From contig OZ017769.1 in the NCBI GenBank assembly GCA_963969345.1, positions 5,583,725 to 5,647,724 on the forward strand: a DNA stretch of 64,000 nucleotides, read 5' to 3'. Position numbers and translations under genes: made by a program. Under the pieces are notes generated by a model, which was not told the DNA's origin, made no database searches, and worked only from the letters and a program-made list of their open reading frames with translations. This DNA comes from Turbatrix aceti. Taxonomy: Eukaryota; Nematoda; Chromadorea; Rhabditida; Panagrolaimidae. Shown piece after piece: positions 21,117 to 33,942 of the stretch (within the stretch, counting starts at the first letter, position 1; the number at the start of each line of letters is the position of its first letter).

Positions 21117-23070
21117 TTACTCATCATCCTTCTTAAAAAGACGGCGTCGCTTGGCTTCGATATCCGCGAGGTATTCAACGGCTTCGATGTTGCAGCGCAT
21201 GCGGTAGACCTGCAGCCAAAGGCTCGGAGGCAGGCCTTCAGGTCCTTTGGCACTGAGGCGGCTGAAGTTGCGCTTGAAGCTGCGGATGCCCTCGTTTTCG
21301 TCGTCGTCGAAGACCGATCCACTGCGATTGAAAATCGAGTTCGGGCTGCCGGCGCTGCGGTTGAAAACCGAGTTCGGACTGCCCACACTACGATTGAAAA
21401 CCGAGCTTGGGCTGGGAGGGCTCGTGGATTCTGACTGACGGCAGATTTCGGTCAACATCTCACCGACGATTTGCTGAACGCAGCGGTCGTCGGTTTCGTC
21501 GATGACAGCCGAGTGAACCACAGCGGGGACCTCAAAAAAAAACACATAAGAAATGAAACCAAAACTATAATTAAAGCTACTAACCGTTTCAGCAGGCTTG
21601 ATGATCGATTCAGAAGTCAGATTTTCAACCACGACTTCTTTAACACGAACGTTAGTCGATTGTTTGCCGTCATCGCTTTCCTGAGTATCACTGGTCTTGG
21701 GTTGAGTAGTCAACACGTTGGAGTCCGTGGCCTAAAAACAAAACACAATAAATGCGATAAAACGGAAAGTAAAACTCACAGAGGCCTCGGAGCGTTCGAC
21801 AGATGCAGCAACGACATCGGCAGCGTCGGTTGACTGTTTGCCGTCATCGCTTTCCTGAGTGTCACTGGTCTTGGGTTGAGTGATCAACACGTTGGAATCC
21901 GTGGCCTAAAAACAAAAAAACAATAGAGACGAAAAAATTTAACGTAAAACTCACAGAAGTCTCGGAACGTTCGACAGAAGCACCAACGACATCCGTAACT
22001 GTATTCAGAACTTGCTGCACGTTGCCCACGATTTCGGTAGAAGTCACACTTCCAGCGGAAACAGGTACCTAAAAACACGAAAAGTGAAAATGCTGAAATT
22101 GAACAAAAAACGCACGGTTTGATCAGTGGCCAAAGCAACCGTCAGTGTCGAAGCGGCCACAACCTCCTGAACAACCTTTAAGACGTCATCAGGAGAATTA
22201 GCGTTGGAAACAGTGGCAGGAGCGGCCATCATCATCTGAAAACCAGTAAAAAATCGTGCAAAAGAAAGAAACAGGCGACCAATACGATTCGTGCAGCGAA
22301 AATGCGTGCATACGATAAATATTCGCTTAGAGACCATAAAAACTCACCGCTCCAAAGGGATATACGTTCGAAACCGCTTCTACGATTGCCGTGAGCACCA
22401 AATTTACAACTTCTAGTATCTCGGCGGAATCAGTGGGATCTTCTTCGATGAGCTCAAGAATTTCAGCTGGTTGGCGGGTGTTGTCTGTCGTCGCGACCTC
22501 TGTTTGTACCCCTGCAGTCGAAGTTGTTGTCTTCGTCGTTGTTGGCTGGGTCGCATCGGTTTGCACTCCCACAGCAAACGACGGCCAGTGCGGTGTTTGC
22601 ATGCCGATAGAGTACATCGATACAGGCTCTCGGGGCTCAATTTTGACTCGTGGGTCGGCGGGAACAGAAATCGATGTCATCGTAGAAGCCTCCGAAGTCG
22701 TAGACTGACTCTGATTCGAGGAAGATGGTCCCGGTAGGTTGAAGATCGTTCCGCCAGGCATCATAATGGCACCCGGCTGATTGCCGTTGGCCTGGGCAAG
22801 GATGGCATTGGCACGAAGCCATTCATTTTCGTCTCTGTACTCGCGAGCCATCTGTCCGACGCACTGCCATCGCTGGAAATCAGACAGGATTTATTTATGA
22901 GATACTTGCAAAAAAACGTTAAAAAAAGGACACACCCAGAATCGATCGGCACGAAGCATGGCGTGATCGATCATCTCATTTTCAAAAGATTCACGACTGA
23001 TACGCTGTCCCGTACGGCTCGTCTTGGCATAATTAATGTAGAATGCCTCAACAGATTTCTTCTTATCCAT
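21117..23070 (-). CDS. Orphan seven-exon gene with duplicated exon and GxQT motifs
   Basis: Exons on the minus strand: 23070-22936, 22872-22348, 22235-22116, 22068-21955, 21905-21780, 21731-21585, 21530-21117 (TAA). Every intron is phase 0; 526 aa. Residues 30-65 form a charged, Trp-rich block (RADRFWRWQCVGQMAREYRD). Residues 135-170 contain GMQT, GVQTD and GVQTE, similar to dynein light chain LC8 ligands. RVKIEP (about 120-125) fits a SUMO consensus. AEILE recurs at 181 and 195. Exons 5 and 6 share a near-identical first 26 codons. The last exon repeats SPNSVFNRS three times and ends in a basic helical tail. No membrane segment or signal peptide is seen. The ATG lies 10 bases after TTTCCCAG. 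The acceptor of the last exon is GAG rather than CAG. I do not recognise the family. Confidence 0.75.
21585..21905 (-). repeat. Tandem exon duplication within the orphan gene
   Basis: Exon 5 (21905-21780) and exon 6 (21731-21585) both start ATDSNVL(I/T)TQPKTSDTQESD and continue DGKQST before diverging. The preceding intron ends (GTTTTTAG) are alike too. Exons 4 and 5 also share ASVERSE(T/A)S at their 3' ends, so the 5' part of one unit and the 3' part of another have been copied. Confidence 0.85.
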
Positions 23071-23083
23071 GGTTATCAAACTG
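23071..23083 (-). promoter_or_regulatory. Acceptor 10 nt before the start codon (possible trans-splice site)
   Basis: On the minus strand TTTCCCAG is followed by a 10-base leader and the ATG of the 526-aa gene. It fits the pattern seen at the other genes. Confidence 0.45.
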
Positions 23084-23876
23084 GGAAACTGAACAACTAC
23101 GAAGGTATACAAATCACATCGAAATCAAAAGTTTTAGACAAAAAAATGCGAAAACGGGGTTTGCAATGCGCGACAAACCGTTTTTTGGTGCGAACTCTCG
23201 GAACGAATAAATTGATGTTGCCGTTTTTGCACAGTATTCTTTCATAATTTTCGGATAACTTCATTTTCTTCCTTTGTTTGTAGTTTTATGCCTTGATTGG
23301 TGTACTTTTTTTGTAATGAGCGTGTGGATTAGTGCCAAGCATATATAAAACTGTCAATGTTTTTTTCGACGCTGTGCGGTTGCTATTTTGGGTCAAAATA
23401 CGGTGACGACATTTAGTCTCTGTTTTTCACATGATTTGCACGAAATGCACTCATCCTGGCAAGAGTAGGCTAATCGCAGCCATCTAGAGGGTCTTCGCGT
23501 AGATATGATCTCTGATTTAAATTAACTGCTATTTTCAATTAAATTTGGTCCTCTTCTGTCTTCGACGTGGCCATGAATGGATATCCCGGCCCTTTCATGG
23601 CCTACTCTTGGTCTACGATGTGCTGTGCTTTAATTAGTCGCGACCCGTGTGATTTCTATCAGACCCTGTATTCCGAGTCACTGGGGATGCTATTAGCATC
23701 TGCTAATCGCAGGCAGAACTCACTCAGATACGCATCAGTTGATTCACGCAACATTTTTTTCCTGCTTGAGCAGACAGTTATGAATGGCGACGCTGTTGAT
23801 GTCCTATCATGCCTAGTCCATTATCTTTGCCATGCGGCTTTTTTACGATTTTCGAAGCGAGGGCGAAGAATTTGTA

Positions 23877-23933
23877 CAAGTCAGGTGTAAAAAAGACGCA
23901 ATTTTCATTTGTTTTTTTTTCACACCTGACTTG
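23877..23933. repeat. Inverted repeat hairpin
   Basis: CAAGTCAGGTGT (23877-23888) is the exact reverse complement of ACACCTGACTTG (23922-23933). The arms continue into A-rich and T-rich runs facing each other, so the stem could be longer. Confidence 0.6.
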
Positions 23934-25291
23934 AAATTCTGAAATTCAGAAAGAAATTCATTCTTCCCCTTCATTCACTTTGATGTAAGTAAAACTTTGG
24001 GATACTGTTTCATGCATGAATCGCAGACAGACGACTCTCACGCCTTGCTTTTTTTTTGCTTTTTTTGCTTCTGACGGCCCAGACGATTGGCCTTGCGGGT
24101 GCACAATTACGCAGATGGATTCCAAACGGACAAGGGAGGATAAAGTTTCTATTGAAATTGATTTTTGCCCTCGGCATTAGGAATTTTGACGTCGGAGGGA
24201 GTCTTTTGTTTTTTTGTCAAAATAACCCGGCATTGGGCCAAAGCAGGGATTCATCCGTTAATGCCACCCAGTCTGGTTAATTTAAAGGGTCTGGCTGAAC
24301 TACAATTTTTGGTCGGATTCGTTTTTCGCTTTTTAAAAAAAATGTAATCTTACTCCGGCTTATTCTTTGTCCCCTCTCTTCTCAAGGCTGTCCATGCTTT
24401 GGTTGGCAACATTCTGCGTCACACCTGGGCTGTGAGGTGGCATGGAGATCATTATCATCCATGCGTGAGACGGCTTCGTGCAGAGGCGTACCTATTTTTG
24501 CTACAGACGTCGTAGCAAAAAATATCACGTTACCTAGGGCGTATTGATGAACTTTAATGCTTGCTAGCAACAAACAACAACCAAATTTGTTTGTTTGAAA
24601 TTTCTGATCAGGCAGGAAAAAGTACAGGTGACATTCATGACGCATTACTTGTCCGGGGCACGCACGTGTAACACGTGTGTATCTTCCTAAAATGGCTTCT
24701 GATGCAGTTTTGGTGCTGCAGAAGCCGATTAGCTTCAAAGTCAGCGAATAACAGGATTTATAGCCTCCAAAGGTCACCTTTCGATGTTTTGGTCGTGACT
24801 TTTGCAAACGCCCTCGTGAAACATGTCGTAGACTACACTTGGCACACGTGCTCTGCCACCGGGAGCGGCGATGGCCTGGTCTTGGCTTCGGTCCAAGGAC
24901 ACTGGAATCCGTCGTTGAATTTCACGTCCTCGACCGCGGTCGACGGACAGAAGTAACACTCAACACTCGCTGTGGTGGTGGCCTGGGTGTGCCGTCCAGA
25001 AAAAAAGGAAACTGCTTCCTAATGAGACGCGAAATTTGATCTTTTTGAGATTTCCCCCAGCCTTCGTTCTTGTGTATTTGTTCTTTTCTGACGAACCGAA
25101 TTATCCACTTTTTTTATGCGCACTTTTTTTGTTGTTCTTTTTTCACTTGATCACCTTTGACACCGGGCATGCGAGCACGCAGCAATTTTTTTCTTTAAAA
25201 AAACAAATATTTGTCGAAGCTGAAAAAGCCGACTTTGATCCGAAGCGGTTTGAAGGCTTCCGAAGGGTGTCGCTTACGTTCCTTTGTTCTC

Positions 25292-25328
25292 GATTTTGTT
25301 CGTCAGCCCAGCGCTGACGAACAAAATC
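25292..25328. repeat. Perfect 16-bp hairpin
   Basis: GATTTTGTTCGTCAGC (25292-25307) faces its exact reverse complement (25313-25328) across a 5-base loop. It is too short for a typical pre-miRNA and has no neighbouring gene end, so its role is unknown. Confidence 0.65.
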
Positions 25329-26952
25329 TTGATCTCTGGGCCCCGGCCGTGGCGTGGTCTCTTGCTTCCGTCACCACGGGCTTTATGACTCCCACCGGGG
25401 GCATTCCAGGGGCCACGGAGCGAACGCGTGTGATTTGTAGGGCTGATAAGTGGTTTCTGCGCCGGCACCATTCCCCCAAACGTGCATGAGCATGAGTCGC
25501 CGACGGATGATGCCACACGCCACCGGACTGGATCCAGAGTGGAGTGGCATTACGTGCGGGCCAATCATAATGCATTGCTAAGCGGTGAGTTAGTTTTGAA
25601 GATGGGGTTATCAGTTTCCCGTCCGTGTCGGTCTTTGGCCGCCACATGGCATCGAACAACGTCTGGGGCACTTTCTCCCGACCGTGACGCAAGTCAGCCC
25701 GGGTCCCCGAGGATCCGTGGTGAGTTGCTGCCATCACATCACATCACAGCCGCGGCCGGCAAACAAACATGTAGATATGTAGCTGTCAGCCCAGCAATGC
25801 CATTGTCACGGTTTTCCCGAAGAAGACCGAAGAAGGACGTGCGTGCTGTTCTGGTGCTGGTGCTGGTGCTGGCGCTGGTGCTGGCGTTGCGCGCCAACTC
25901 ATTCAGTGAGCGAGTGAAAACGAAGTGCTTTCCACCATGGTTGCAACCAAGAACATAAACCAGAATGACCACTGACGTTCGCCAGCTTCTCCGACAACTA
26001 AATATAATTTTTTTTTAACCCAAAAAGCATTGGAACAAGTGAAGCGTGAAATTTCCCGATCACCGGGCATCAGTGCCATGCGACGCGGTATTTGTGTCCT
26101 TGTAAGTCACGCCTGGTGGCCTGGAGCACGCCTCCGTGACTGACTGGCATTTCATGATCGATGGAAGTCAAAGTCGCAGTCGGAGGTCACCGGGACGCAT
26201 TCAGCGTTGCGACAGCCCCCGTTTATCTATCCGCTTTCCAAAGCCGTTCCCGGCTTAATTCTCCAAACCAGTTGTTTTTCGTTTTCTCGGTGGTGCCGAA
26301 AATAGCTTTTTTATTTCGGCTAGTAATTACCGGCACTGACTCGTCGCCGCGTTCGATGCCGTCGGTTTCGGCGTTCTCTGTCCTGCGGTTTCCCATTTTT
26401 TTTTATCATTTTGCGGGAATTCGGGAATTTGACAGTATGCCCCCCTTTCTCTGTGGCGCTCTGGCTAATTAAACTTTTTGTGCGTCATTCGTTCGGTTAT
26501 TACCGTTTCCCGTCATACTCATTTGTGTTTTGTGCCCTCTTCGAGGTCCTCTTCCCGGAGACGAAAAGTCCTACTTACCCTTGCCGGAAGCGAAAAAAAA
26601 AGTAATGCGGCATGCTTACTCCCGTGCCATCCCGAAAAGAGGGGGTTTATTGAAGCTGCCTAGCCGAAAATAAAAAAAACATGTCGTTAGCCCGGTTTCT
26701 CCGAAACGTGCTTTCCGATACCACGTTTGCAAGTGACGTTGTGTTCGAATTGGCTTGGTCTGGCCTTCCGGAGTGTGTACTGCACGTACGTAAACGGGTT
26801 ATCACATCCGTAACGTAATGAGATTCGGGTGTACACCCGCTCCAATGCAGAAAAAAACAATAAACAAATGCTGCGCGCTGTTGCAGAGTACCCACACACA
26901 CCTCTCTTTCTCTCGAGGTTGCTCGTTCGTTCGTTGGTTTTGACTCACTCAG

Positions 26953-27081
26953 GTGCCGTTACTCAGACAGGTAAGGCCACCCCCTCGTTGTTGGCACGTC
27001 CGACGACGACGACCTCCAGTCTCAGTGATCTCGTCGGCCGACTTCGACGCATCTTGCACCACCTCTGCTTCGCTGCAAATG
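26953..27081 (+). other. Possible coding exon (unassigned)
   Basis: A pyrimidine-rich tract and ACTCAG precede it, and AATG|GTGAGT follows. The 129-base interval is a symmetric phase-1 exon. Its open frame reads TQTGKATPSLLARPTTTTSS then LSDLVGRLRRILHHLCF, a Ser/Thr linker plus an amphipathic helix. No partner exon with matching phase was found, so this is weak. Confidence 0.25.
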
Positions 27082-28999
27082 GTGAGTTGTGGTTTCGCGC
27101 TTCGCTGCACACCAACCGATGGCCCCCCTGGGCGTCGCTGGCTGTAGTGGCATGTAAGAGCCTCTTCCTCGGGGGATTTCTTGTTTTCTCTCGACGGGGT
27201 ATCTGGTTGTTGACGGTTGACGGTTGACGCTACGCCCATTGGCCGGTTCATTGGCAATAGTGGTGGTGGTGGTGGTGCTTTCTTCGGCGCGCGCCACAAT
27301 TCACACATTCATCATCACAGTGCTTTCCGTGCATTCTCGGGTATATAACAATTCCCTGCGAACGACCACGACCACGGAGGATGAACTTTTGTTGAGTGCA
27401 TGCATGCATCGCTTACCTGGAAGACGCTGGTGGACGAGGCGGAGCGAGCGAGCGAACAAACGTGAGTGGCACGCACGGGCATCATGCCTGTCCCCTGTCC
27501 ACGGTCCACGGTCTTCGGCGCGCAGTCGTAGTATAATATTTGTAGTTATAAATACTCAACAAACGACGGCGTCCGCCTTCTAGGCGCCTTATTTTGAGCG
27601 TTGCTCGTTAGTCTGGCACGTCGGGGGACGCTGGATGAGCTGCTGTCGTGCTTCGAATTTACTGACTGACTTGTTGGGTGTGTTTTTTTCGGGAGGGTAA
27701 TTCTTGACCTTTTTTGCATTGCTTGGGGACTAGCCGTCGTTTTTTTTCCACAGTTCATGCCTGTCAGTGGCCTGTTTGTTTGTTGGCCCTTAAATTTATC
27801 AGCGGGGCATTCCCGGGCCAGTTGTTCTCCCAGGCGGTGCCAGATCGATGCATTCACGTCAGCGATGTACCTCGAGGCGATCTTGGTTGCTTGCGGGTTG
27901 GGTTGTCTGTTCTCTGCTGCAAATGCACATCGGTTGGTTGCATCACCCGACCTGTCCGGGTCAGACAGCAGCAAATCAGCCCAAGCCCCGGATGACAGCG
28001 ATCCCTCCCCTCTTGCCCGGAAGAGCCTGTGCAGGATTGTTAGACAACCGCTTTGACAAGTCAGTCACGATCTTGGTATGTATGTATTTTTAACAACTCG
28101 TAACTCACTCGATCCGACACATTACACGTTTGTGCTCGGTGTTGGGATCCGTCGAGACCAGGTGAGTAGAGGTGCGTGCAGGTCGCAAAGTTGACCTGGC
28201 GCCACCACCGCTGCCGGTTGCTGCTGCTGCTGCTACTGCGCGGAAGTGAATTTCACGCATGCTTTTATCTTGTTAAAACACATTTTTGTTACCTAAACAT
28301 AGCCTTGAAGGCGCGGGGCGCGTTAACGTGGTTAGCGCTGTGCCTGCTCTGCAGGAGCTGCCTGCACCTATGCTTTGTGCCATGGCCAGACGCCATTTTT
28401 GTCCCGCAATTCAGGCACGTGTGTTTGGAAAATTGAATTCTGAGAAATCTATTTTGGCGTTTTTTTGGATGTTGAAAGGTTTCTTTTCATGCGGTTTGCT
28501 TCCTGTCGGGTGCGAGTCTGATGTGAGTTTTTGTCTGTTGCCCCCGCCCGAATTGGACTGGATGCCTCGACGGGACACCAAGTTGCACTTCCAGGTTGCT
28601 GTTTTTTTTGTGGTTGAGCTGGAAGTGCTGGCGTCAGTCTCACCGGCACTAATGAAAGCGCTTTGTTGCGAGTAATGCTTTAATTTGGCGCGCCGTTCTG
28701 GCAGGAAGGGCAAGTGCACGTCCCGAGTCCTGAGGGTGAAGGTCGTCATGATTATTCTACTTGAGTTGGCAGTCGGAAAGCGTGTGTGTGTGTGTGTTGT
28801 CCTTCCTTCGACTTTTTGCCTGCCGATGCGATGCCGATGGTGTTTCTCACTTTTGCGGAGGAGCTCGACTCCGGTTGACACAAGTTCACAAGTTGGCAAG
28901 CCTCGAGCATGCGAGACGTGACACTGCCACTGCCACTGCGCCGCCGTCGACGACGACAGCGACGGCGACGACGGCATCGACCTGTTAATCATATTTCAG

Positions 29000-29137
29000 C
29001 GTCTCGCGGCCAAGACCGAGGCCGAGGTCGAGACCGAGGCTGTTGTCAGACACTCCTCCTCGTTGCTCGGAAGAATAACTCGAGTGCAAGGAGTCCTCGC
29101 GCACGTCGTCTCCCGTCTCAGCGAGTGGTTGTCATAA
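29000..29137 (+). other. Possible terminal exon (unassigned)
   Basis: It follows ATATTTCAG and opens into 45 codons ending TAA. In phase 0 it reads as an amphipathic helix (RLAAKTEAEVETEAVVRHSS ... VLAHVVSRLSEWLS). The other two phases are also open for a long way because the DNA is a GAGGCC/GAGACC repeat, so coding is not proven. Confidence 0.2.
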
Positions 29138-32100
29138 ATGCATGACGTGCTGGCGCCATTAGTCCATGAGGCAGACCCACCACCAGCACCGTCACAAGGC
29201 ATTCCGAGTACCCGGTGTGGTGATGGCCGTGGTCGTTGTCTTGGTCTTGGTCGTCGGTGGTAGCGTGTCAGCTGATGCCATCTGGCAGCCTTCAAGTACG
29301 GTTTCTTCTCTCTATTGAGTCGTCGCCTGACTACTCATTTATTCGGGCATAACTTTCTGACGTTCAAAACGCTGCCAATTTCACGGTATGCCCGTTGTGG
29401 GGTGCTAGCGAGTGAGCGAGCAAGGACTCCGAACCTTTTATCGTCTCTTCCTCCTGCTTGCCAGGGTAGTCGTCGTCCGCTGGGCTCTAACTAAAAACCC
29501 GGGAGCCGCAGGACTTCCCGGAGACACTTAATTGTATCCCCGGACGGTCAGCACTGGGAACGGCTCTCTCTACTCTGAACGCAGTTTTTTTCTGATTTAG
29601 GGGTGTCGATTTTGTTTGTTCAACATCCCTCTTTTTCTTCTTTGCCGCTGGCAGTCGTGCCAAGAATAGCAGATTTTTGGCACCTGGCCGGAAGGTGACT
29701 GGCGCTTGACCTTTTTGTTTCATTACATTCTAAAAAGTAAAAACTTGGCAATCGCCTTTTTTGTGAATGGCACATGAAACGAATTCGGCGAACTCATTTT
29801 TTTCTGCTTTTTTTGCCCGCAGGCAGAGGACCTCACCGGCGCCAGGCCGCGCCGCCTGTGCACTGAGGCGATCGTAGCTCTCCTTCCCTCAGTCAGCGAT
29901 GCCTCCGACGCGGCGACTTCTTGTCATGCGTCTTACCGCTGCCGGCGACATGTTGTCCTTCACGCGGCACGCTGAACTGAATGCAATTAATTTATTTTCA
30001 TGTTTTGCGAATACTCGATACCAAGCCTGCCTGCGTGCCTGCCTACGGACGTAGGCCAAGTTTGTTTTCGAATTAAGTGCTTTGCTTTCCGGGGACGTAG
30101 ATGGACGCGGAAGACCAGCCTCCAGCCTTCGGGGATGCAATTTGGGGGCTCCGGGCTAATTCGGTGCAGAGCGGACGCAATGCGATGCCAAAGGCTACTC
30201 CGCTTTGTTTTTGGTCGCTTTTGGGCAGCACGGCCCGTGTCTGTGCCTGTGTTTGTGTCTTCTTCCCCAGATTCTTCCCAGACGTGCCATGACCGCTCAT
30301 TGCCCCCCCCCCTCGTTGTTTTCCATTTTGACGTGGCGTGCGTGTTTCGAGGACATGTGTCACGTTACCGGGGAAAGCCCCTTTGTCGCCGGTCGTGAAA
30401 TCGGATGCGTCTGCGTCTGCGCGCGCGCGTGTTGGCTTGGCCAAGTTATCAATCAGCCTGACTCCATCCTGCGTTCGTTCAGGGTACGACTGCGTGCTAA
30501 CACAGCAGCTTCGATCACTGTCGGTATATGGTAGCTGTTCAGTGCATGCCATCCCCGTACTCGGACGCGATCGTCGACAGCTCGTCGTCCACGATGACGC
30601 ATCACCACCTTCCTACCTTTCGCTCGACTCGGCGGCGTGACGTCAGACGGATCTGGTAAGGGTAACATCTTTGTGCTTCGTGGCGCATGCTCGTGCCAAG
30701 CATGTGCCTCCCCTGGCAATCCCGACGCTTCTGTTCTGTTGTCTTTCTGGGCTGGCTGTCACATGCTTCAGACGACTTTCGCCGTCGCCATTGCCATCCT
30801 GACGTCTTGAGTGTTTGTTTATTTGATTAGGGTACAAAACACTTTTACGCGTCCGTCCACCGGGCCTCTCTATGGACTCTGACAGAGGATCTGGGGTCTT
30901 TTTTGTGACTACTCATCCCGATTTTCCCACGCTTTTTGTTTTTCCCGTCGGGCGGATTTTCTTGGCTTTCGATGGCCACTGCCACTGTTTCGACGTACAC
31001 TTTTGCTTGAAAACTCTCGAGTTGTCCGTCCGCCATGGCGGCAGTCTTGCGCGAAATCAGTTAACCTTTGAAGGGCGTCTTTCGTCTTTGAGTGACTGCG
31101 TCACCTTTTATTTTCCTTTCGAACGGTACAATTACCCGCTGCACACTTTTTTGTACCTGCTCGATGGCTTCTCGGTTTTTTTTCTTATCCGTTCGTTGGG
31201 ACGACTTGCGGATTTTCCAGGTATGCACGCTACCTGTGATGTCACCTTCACGCTCGCCGTTTGGTTTCTGGCATCTGGAAAAAAAAACAAAATCCTTATT
31301 TGTCACCGGGGCCGTTTATGGCAATGTGGGGGAAGGATCCGTCGTTTTTCATCGCAGGTGAAGGGTGAAGCACATTTTTTATAGCTAAATCGGGGAAGCG
31401 GAGATTTAGGATGCATGGACACGTGGGGCTGGCTTACAGAGGGCGGTAGGAGGGAATTAGTCACATGGAGCTGGTCCACACACACACACACACTGCGTTC
31501 CACTTCACGTGCTCAACGGCGCATTTCTGAGCCGCCTTCAGGCGAATTTGGTCGAAAATGACTGTTACACGAACCAAAGACTACGTACGACACCTCCGTT
31601 TTCCTTTCCTCTCTCGTAGCGTTTATTACCGGGGTTTACGACTTGTTGTGCAGCCTGCTTCTCGAAACGCAACGTAACCAACGCTAAGTCGCATTTGCAT
31701 TTCGAACGACACCTCGATGCGTGAATTTGGGCCCCCGCGTTGTCTTGTTCCTCCCTTTGTCTTGTTGGACGATTTTTTATGCGTGTACCCTCGAATTGGC
31801 GCGGATGGTCATCAGCTTCGCTAATGCTCGCTTGTCTACGCGGATGGAAGAGGGGTTTTTGTTCGTTCGTTCGTTCACGCAAGGCCGGATTTGTGAGGGA
31901 CTAGGAAAATTAACGCCGGAATTTATTTGGCTATGGCTGGTGACTTATAGGTCGACTGACTCACGGTTTTTTGAAATCGAGGCCCGGATATAGGATGACG
32001 TCGATGTTTTCGAAACAAAAGATTTTTTTTTTCTTCCTTTCTTCCTGCTTTGTCTGTTTTGGCGTCCTTTCAATGGTTTCAAAGGACTCCGCGCTCATGA

Positions 32101-33930
32101 CCCCCTCTTTCCCCCGGCTGCAAGTGCCAGGGGCTTTTCAATAGAACCGCGTGGCGCTGCTGTCTGGACCGGACCACCCGCGGCGGACTGCTTGCTTGCT
32201 TAGCTTTTTTCTCACATCAGTCTCTTCTTCTTCGACCCCTTTTTTGGCGCCATCAACCCACTCAACCTTTGGAGAAGCCCGCAGGGCAGAAGCCTCCACT
32301 TGCAGCTGCAATTTATTTAATAATCGTTGCCGCAGTTCTGTCGAGGACATTTCGGAAGAGGGGGCGACTCGACGAAGTACGAAGCAAACTCTCGCGACGG
32401 GAAGCCGCCAATCGACGGCCGTACGGCGAAAGAGCCGTTTTTTGGCCCGGCGTGGAGATAGATGATTAGGCCGCGTTGCACTGCAACGTCATGCGGACGA
32501 GTGTCTCCTGGGTGACCCGGGGTCAACAACGTCAGCGATACGCTTTGGGTGCATTGCATCTGGTTTGGACACGGGATAAAGGGGGCCATAGCTCAAAGAT
32601 GAATTGAATTGGCGCCGGAACGAGCGCTGTCAACGCCGCCACCGCCGCCGAAGTGCCTCTTAACGGCAGTTTGTTTCCTCGGTGCATCTGCTCAAAGTTC
32701 ATGGCCCCGCAGCGACGGACGCAATGGAATGAGTGTTCACCCTCTCTGCGGGCGCTTTCTGGCTTTCTGCAGAAGCTTTGCTATTATTAGCAGCAATTAC
32801 CGAAAATTTTCCAATCCAAAGATAAGCGTGCGGACAGTAGTGGCAGGTGTTACATACATAGATAGCAAATGTCGAACGAGGGTATGTACAACGTCATGCT
32901 CGGTCGGTGAATTGTTTCCTTTCCGCTCGGAATGCTGTGCGCGCCATATCCTGCTTCGAAGAAGGCGTCTGTCGACTTGGACGCACTTCACCGTGAGTGA
33001 TTCGTTCAACCTGGCGCCGCTGAGTTTTTGTTTCAAGAATATGCCAACGGCGACAGACCAACCAGGCAGGCAGGTGGTTTTGGTGTCAGGAATAGAAAGC
33101 GAGCTTCGAGGTATGCGATTTCTGTGAATTGCATGAATTTGAACTCCGGGCAAGCAGATGGCGTCAGAGAGGGGGGTCTAGCGTGTGCCACAGGCAACGT
33201 GAGAGTCCGAGTCTCTCTTCTCTGCGCGGGCAGTTTGTTTTTCATGATTGAAGCGGGTACTTCACCACGGGCGCATATTTTATTGCCCGTTGCACAACCC
33301 CAGGAGAGAGCGACGTGCCCTGCACGTCGCATGTGTGCCGAAGCAACGGGCGGAGGCAGCGCTTCAGCCCGCATATTACTCGGTGGAGATAATCGTTAGC
33401 AGGCCCTGTGCTGCCCCGTGGTGTCCTTGTCGTCGTTGTCGTCGACGCGGTCGTTGATTTGCGAGCAGAGCGGTTCTCATCTCAGGTCTTCATCAGCAGT
33501 TATCCCAGTTGGTCGCGTATGCCGTGTGCCGGGCGCCTTGCTAGGACGCAGTGTCCACTCTCGGGAGTTGTTAAGAATTTAGCTGTTGTGCAGTCTCGTG
33601 GTATTTCCGAGCAGCTCTAGAATACAAATACATACAAAAAGTCGACTGCTGTACGTACGTACTCCTTGCAACGAACGAAGTCAGGCAGGAAGACACGGTG
33701 TCTCCTGCACACGCTGTTGCTTTGTTGCCCCCGGCGCCGTTGTCTCCTTCTTCTTCGTCTTCTTCTTCTTTCTAAAAGCCGCCGCCGGCGACGAAAAGGA
33801 CCACCTCCTGCCTCCCGTCCCCTTCGCACTCGCTCAAATCCGATTCGGGAGGCCGGCCGCGTGCACAAAAAAAAAAGCGCTCATCTCCGTGCACTCACTC
33901 GTCGTCTCGAGAGGGGCCTGTCTCGTCTTG

Positions 33931-33940
33931 AACTTCACAG
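33931..33940 (+). promoter_or_regulatory. Acceptor 2 nt before the globin start codon
   Basis: AACTTCACAG ends two bases before ATG at 33943. This is consistent with trans-splicing or a 5'-UTR intron. Confidence 0.4.
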
Positions 33941-33942
33941 TC

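Larger units (their letters stand above)
23084..33942. other. Gene-poor region, about 11 kb
   Basis: No complete gene can be supported. The stretch contains simple repeats (CTGGTG near 25850, GTGGTG near 27258, GT near 28788, CA near 31481), scattered T-runs, and two hairpins listed separately. Two exon-like pieces (26953-27081 and 29000-29137) have splice signals and open frames but could not be linked into a gene. A 105-codon ATG frame at 23573 lacks coding bias. The region may be intergenic or may hold 5' introns of the globin gene. Confidence 0.4.

Noticed and set aside
23573..23890. 105-codon ATG frame ending TAA
   Set aside because: No coding bias, no splice or poly(A) context; too weak to call a gene.
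27384..27464. Short ATG frame (MHASLTWKTLVDEAERASEQ) ending at a GTGAGT
   Set aside because: No acceptor upstream and no partner exon; too short to support.
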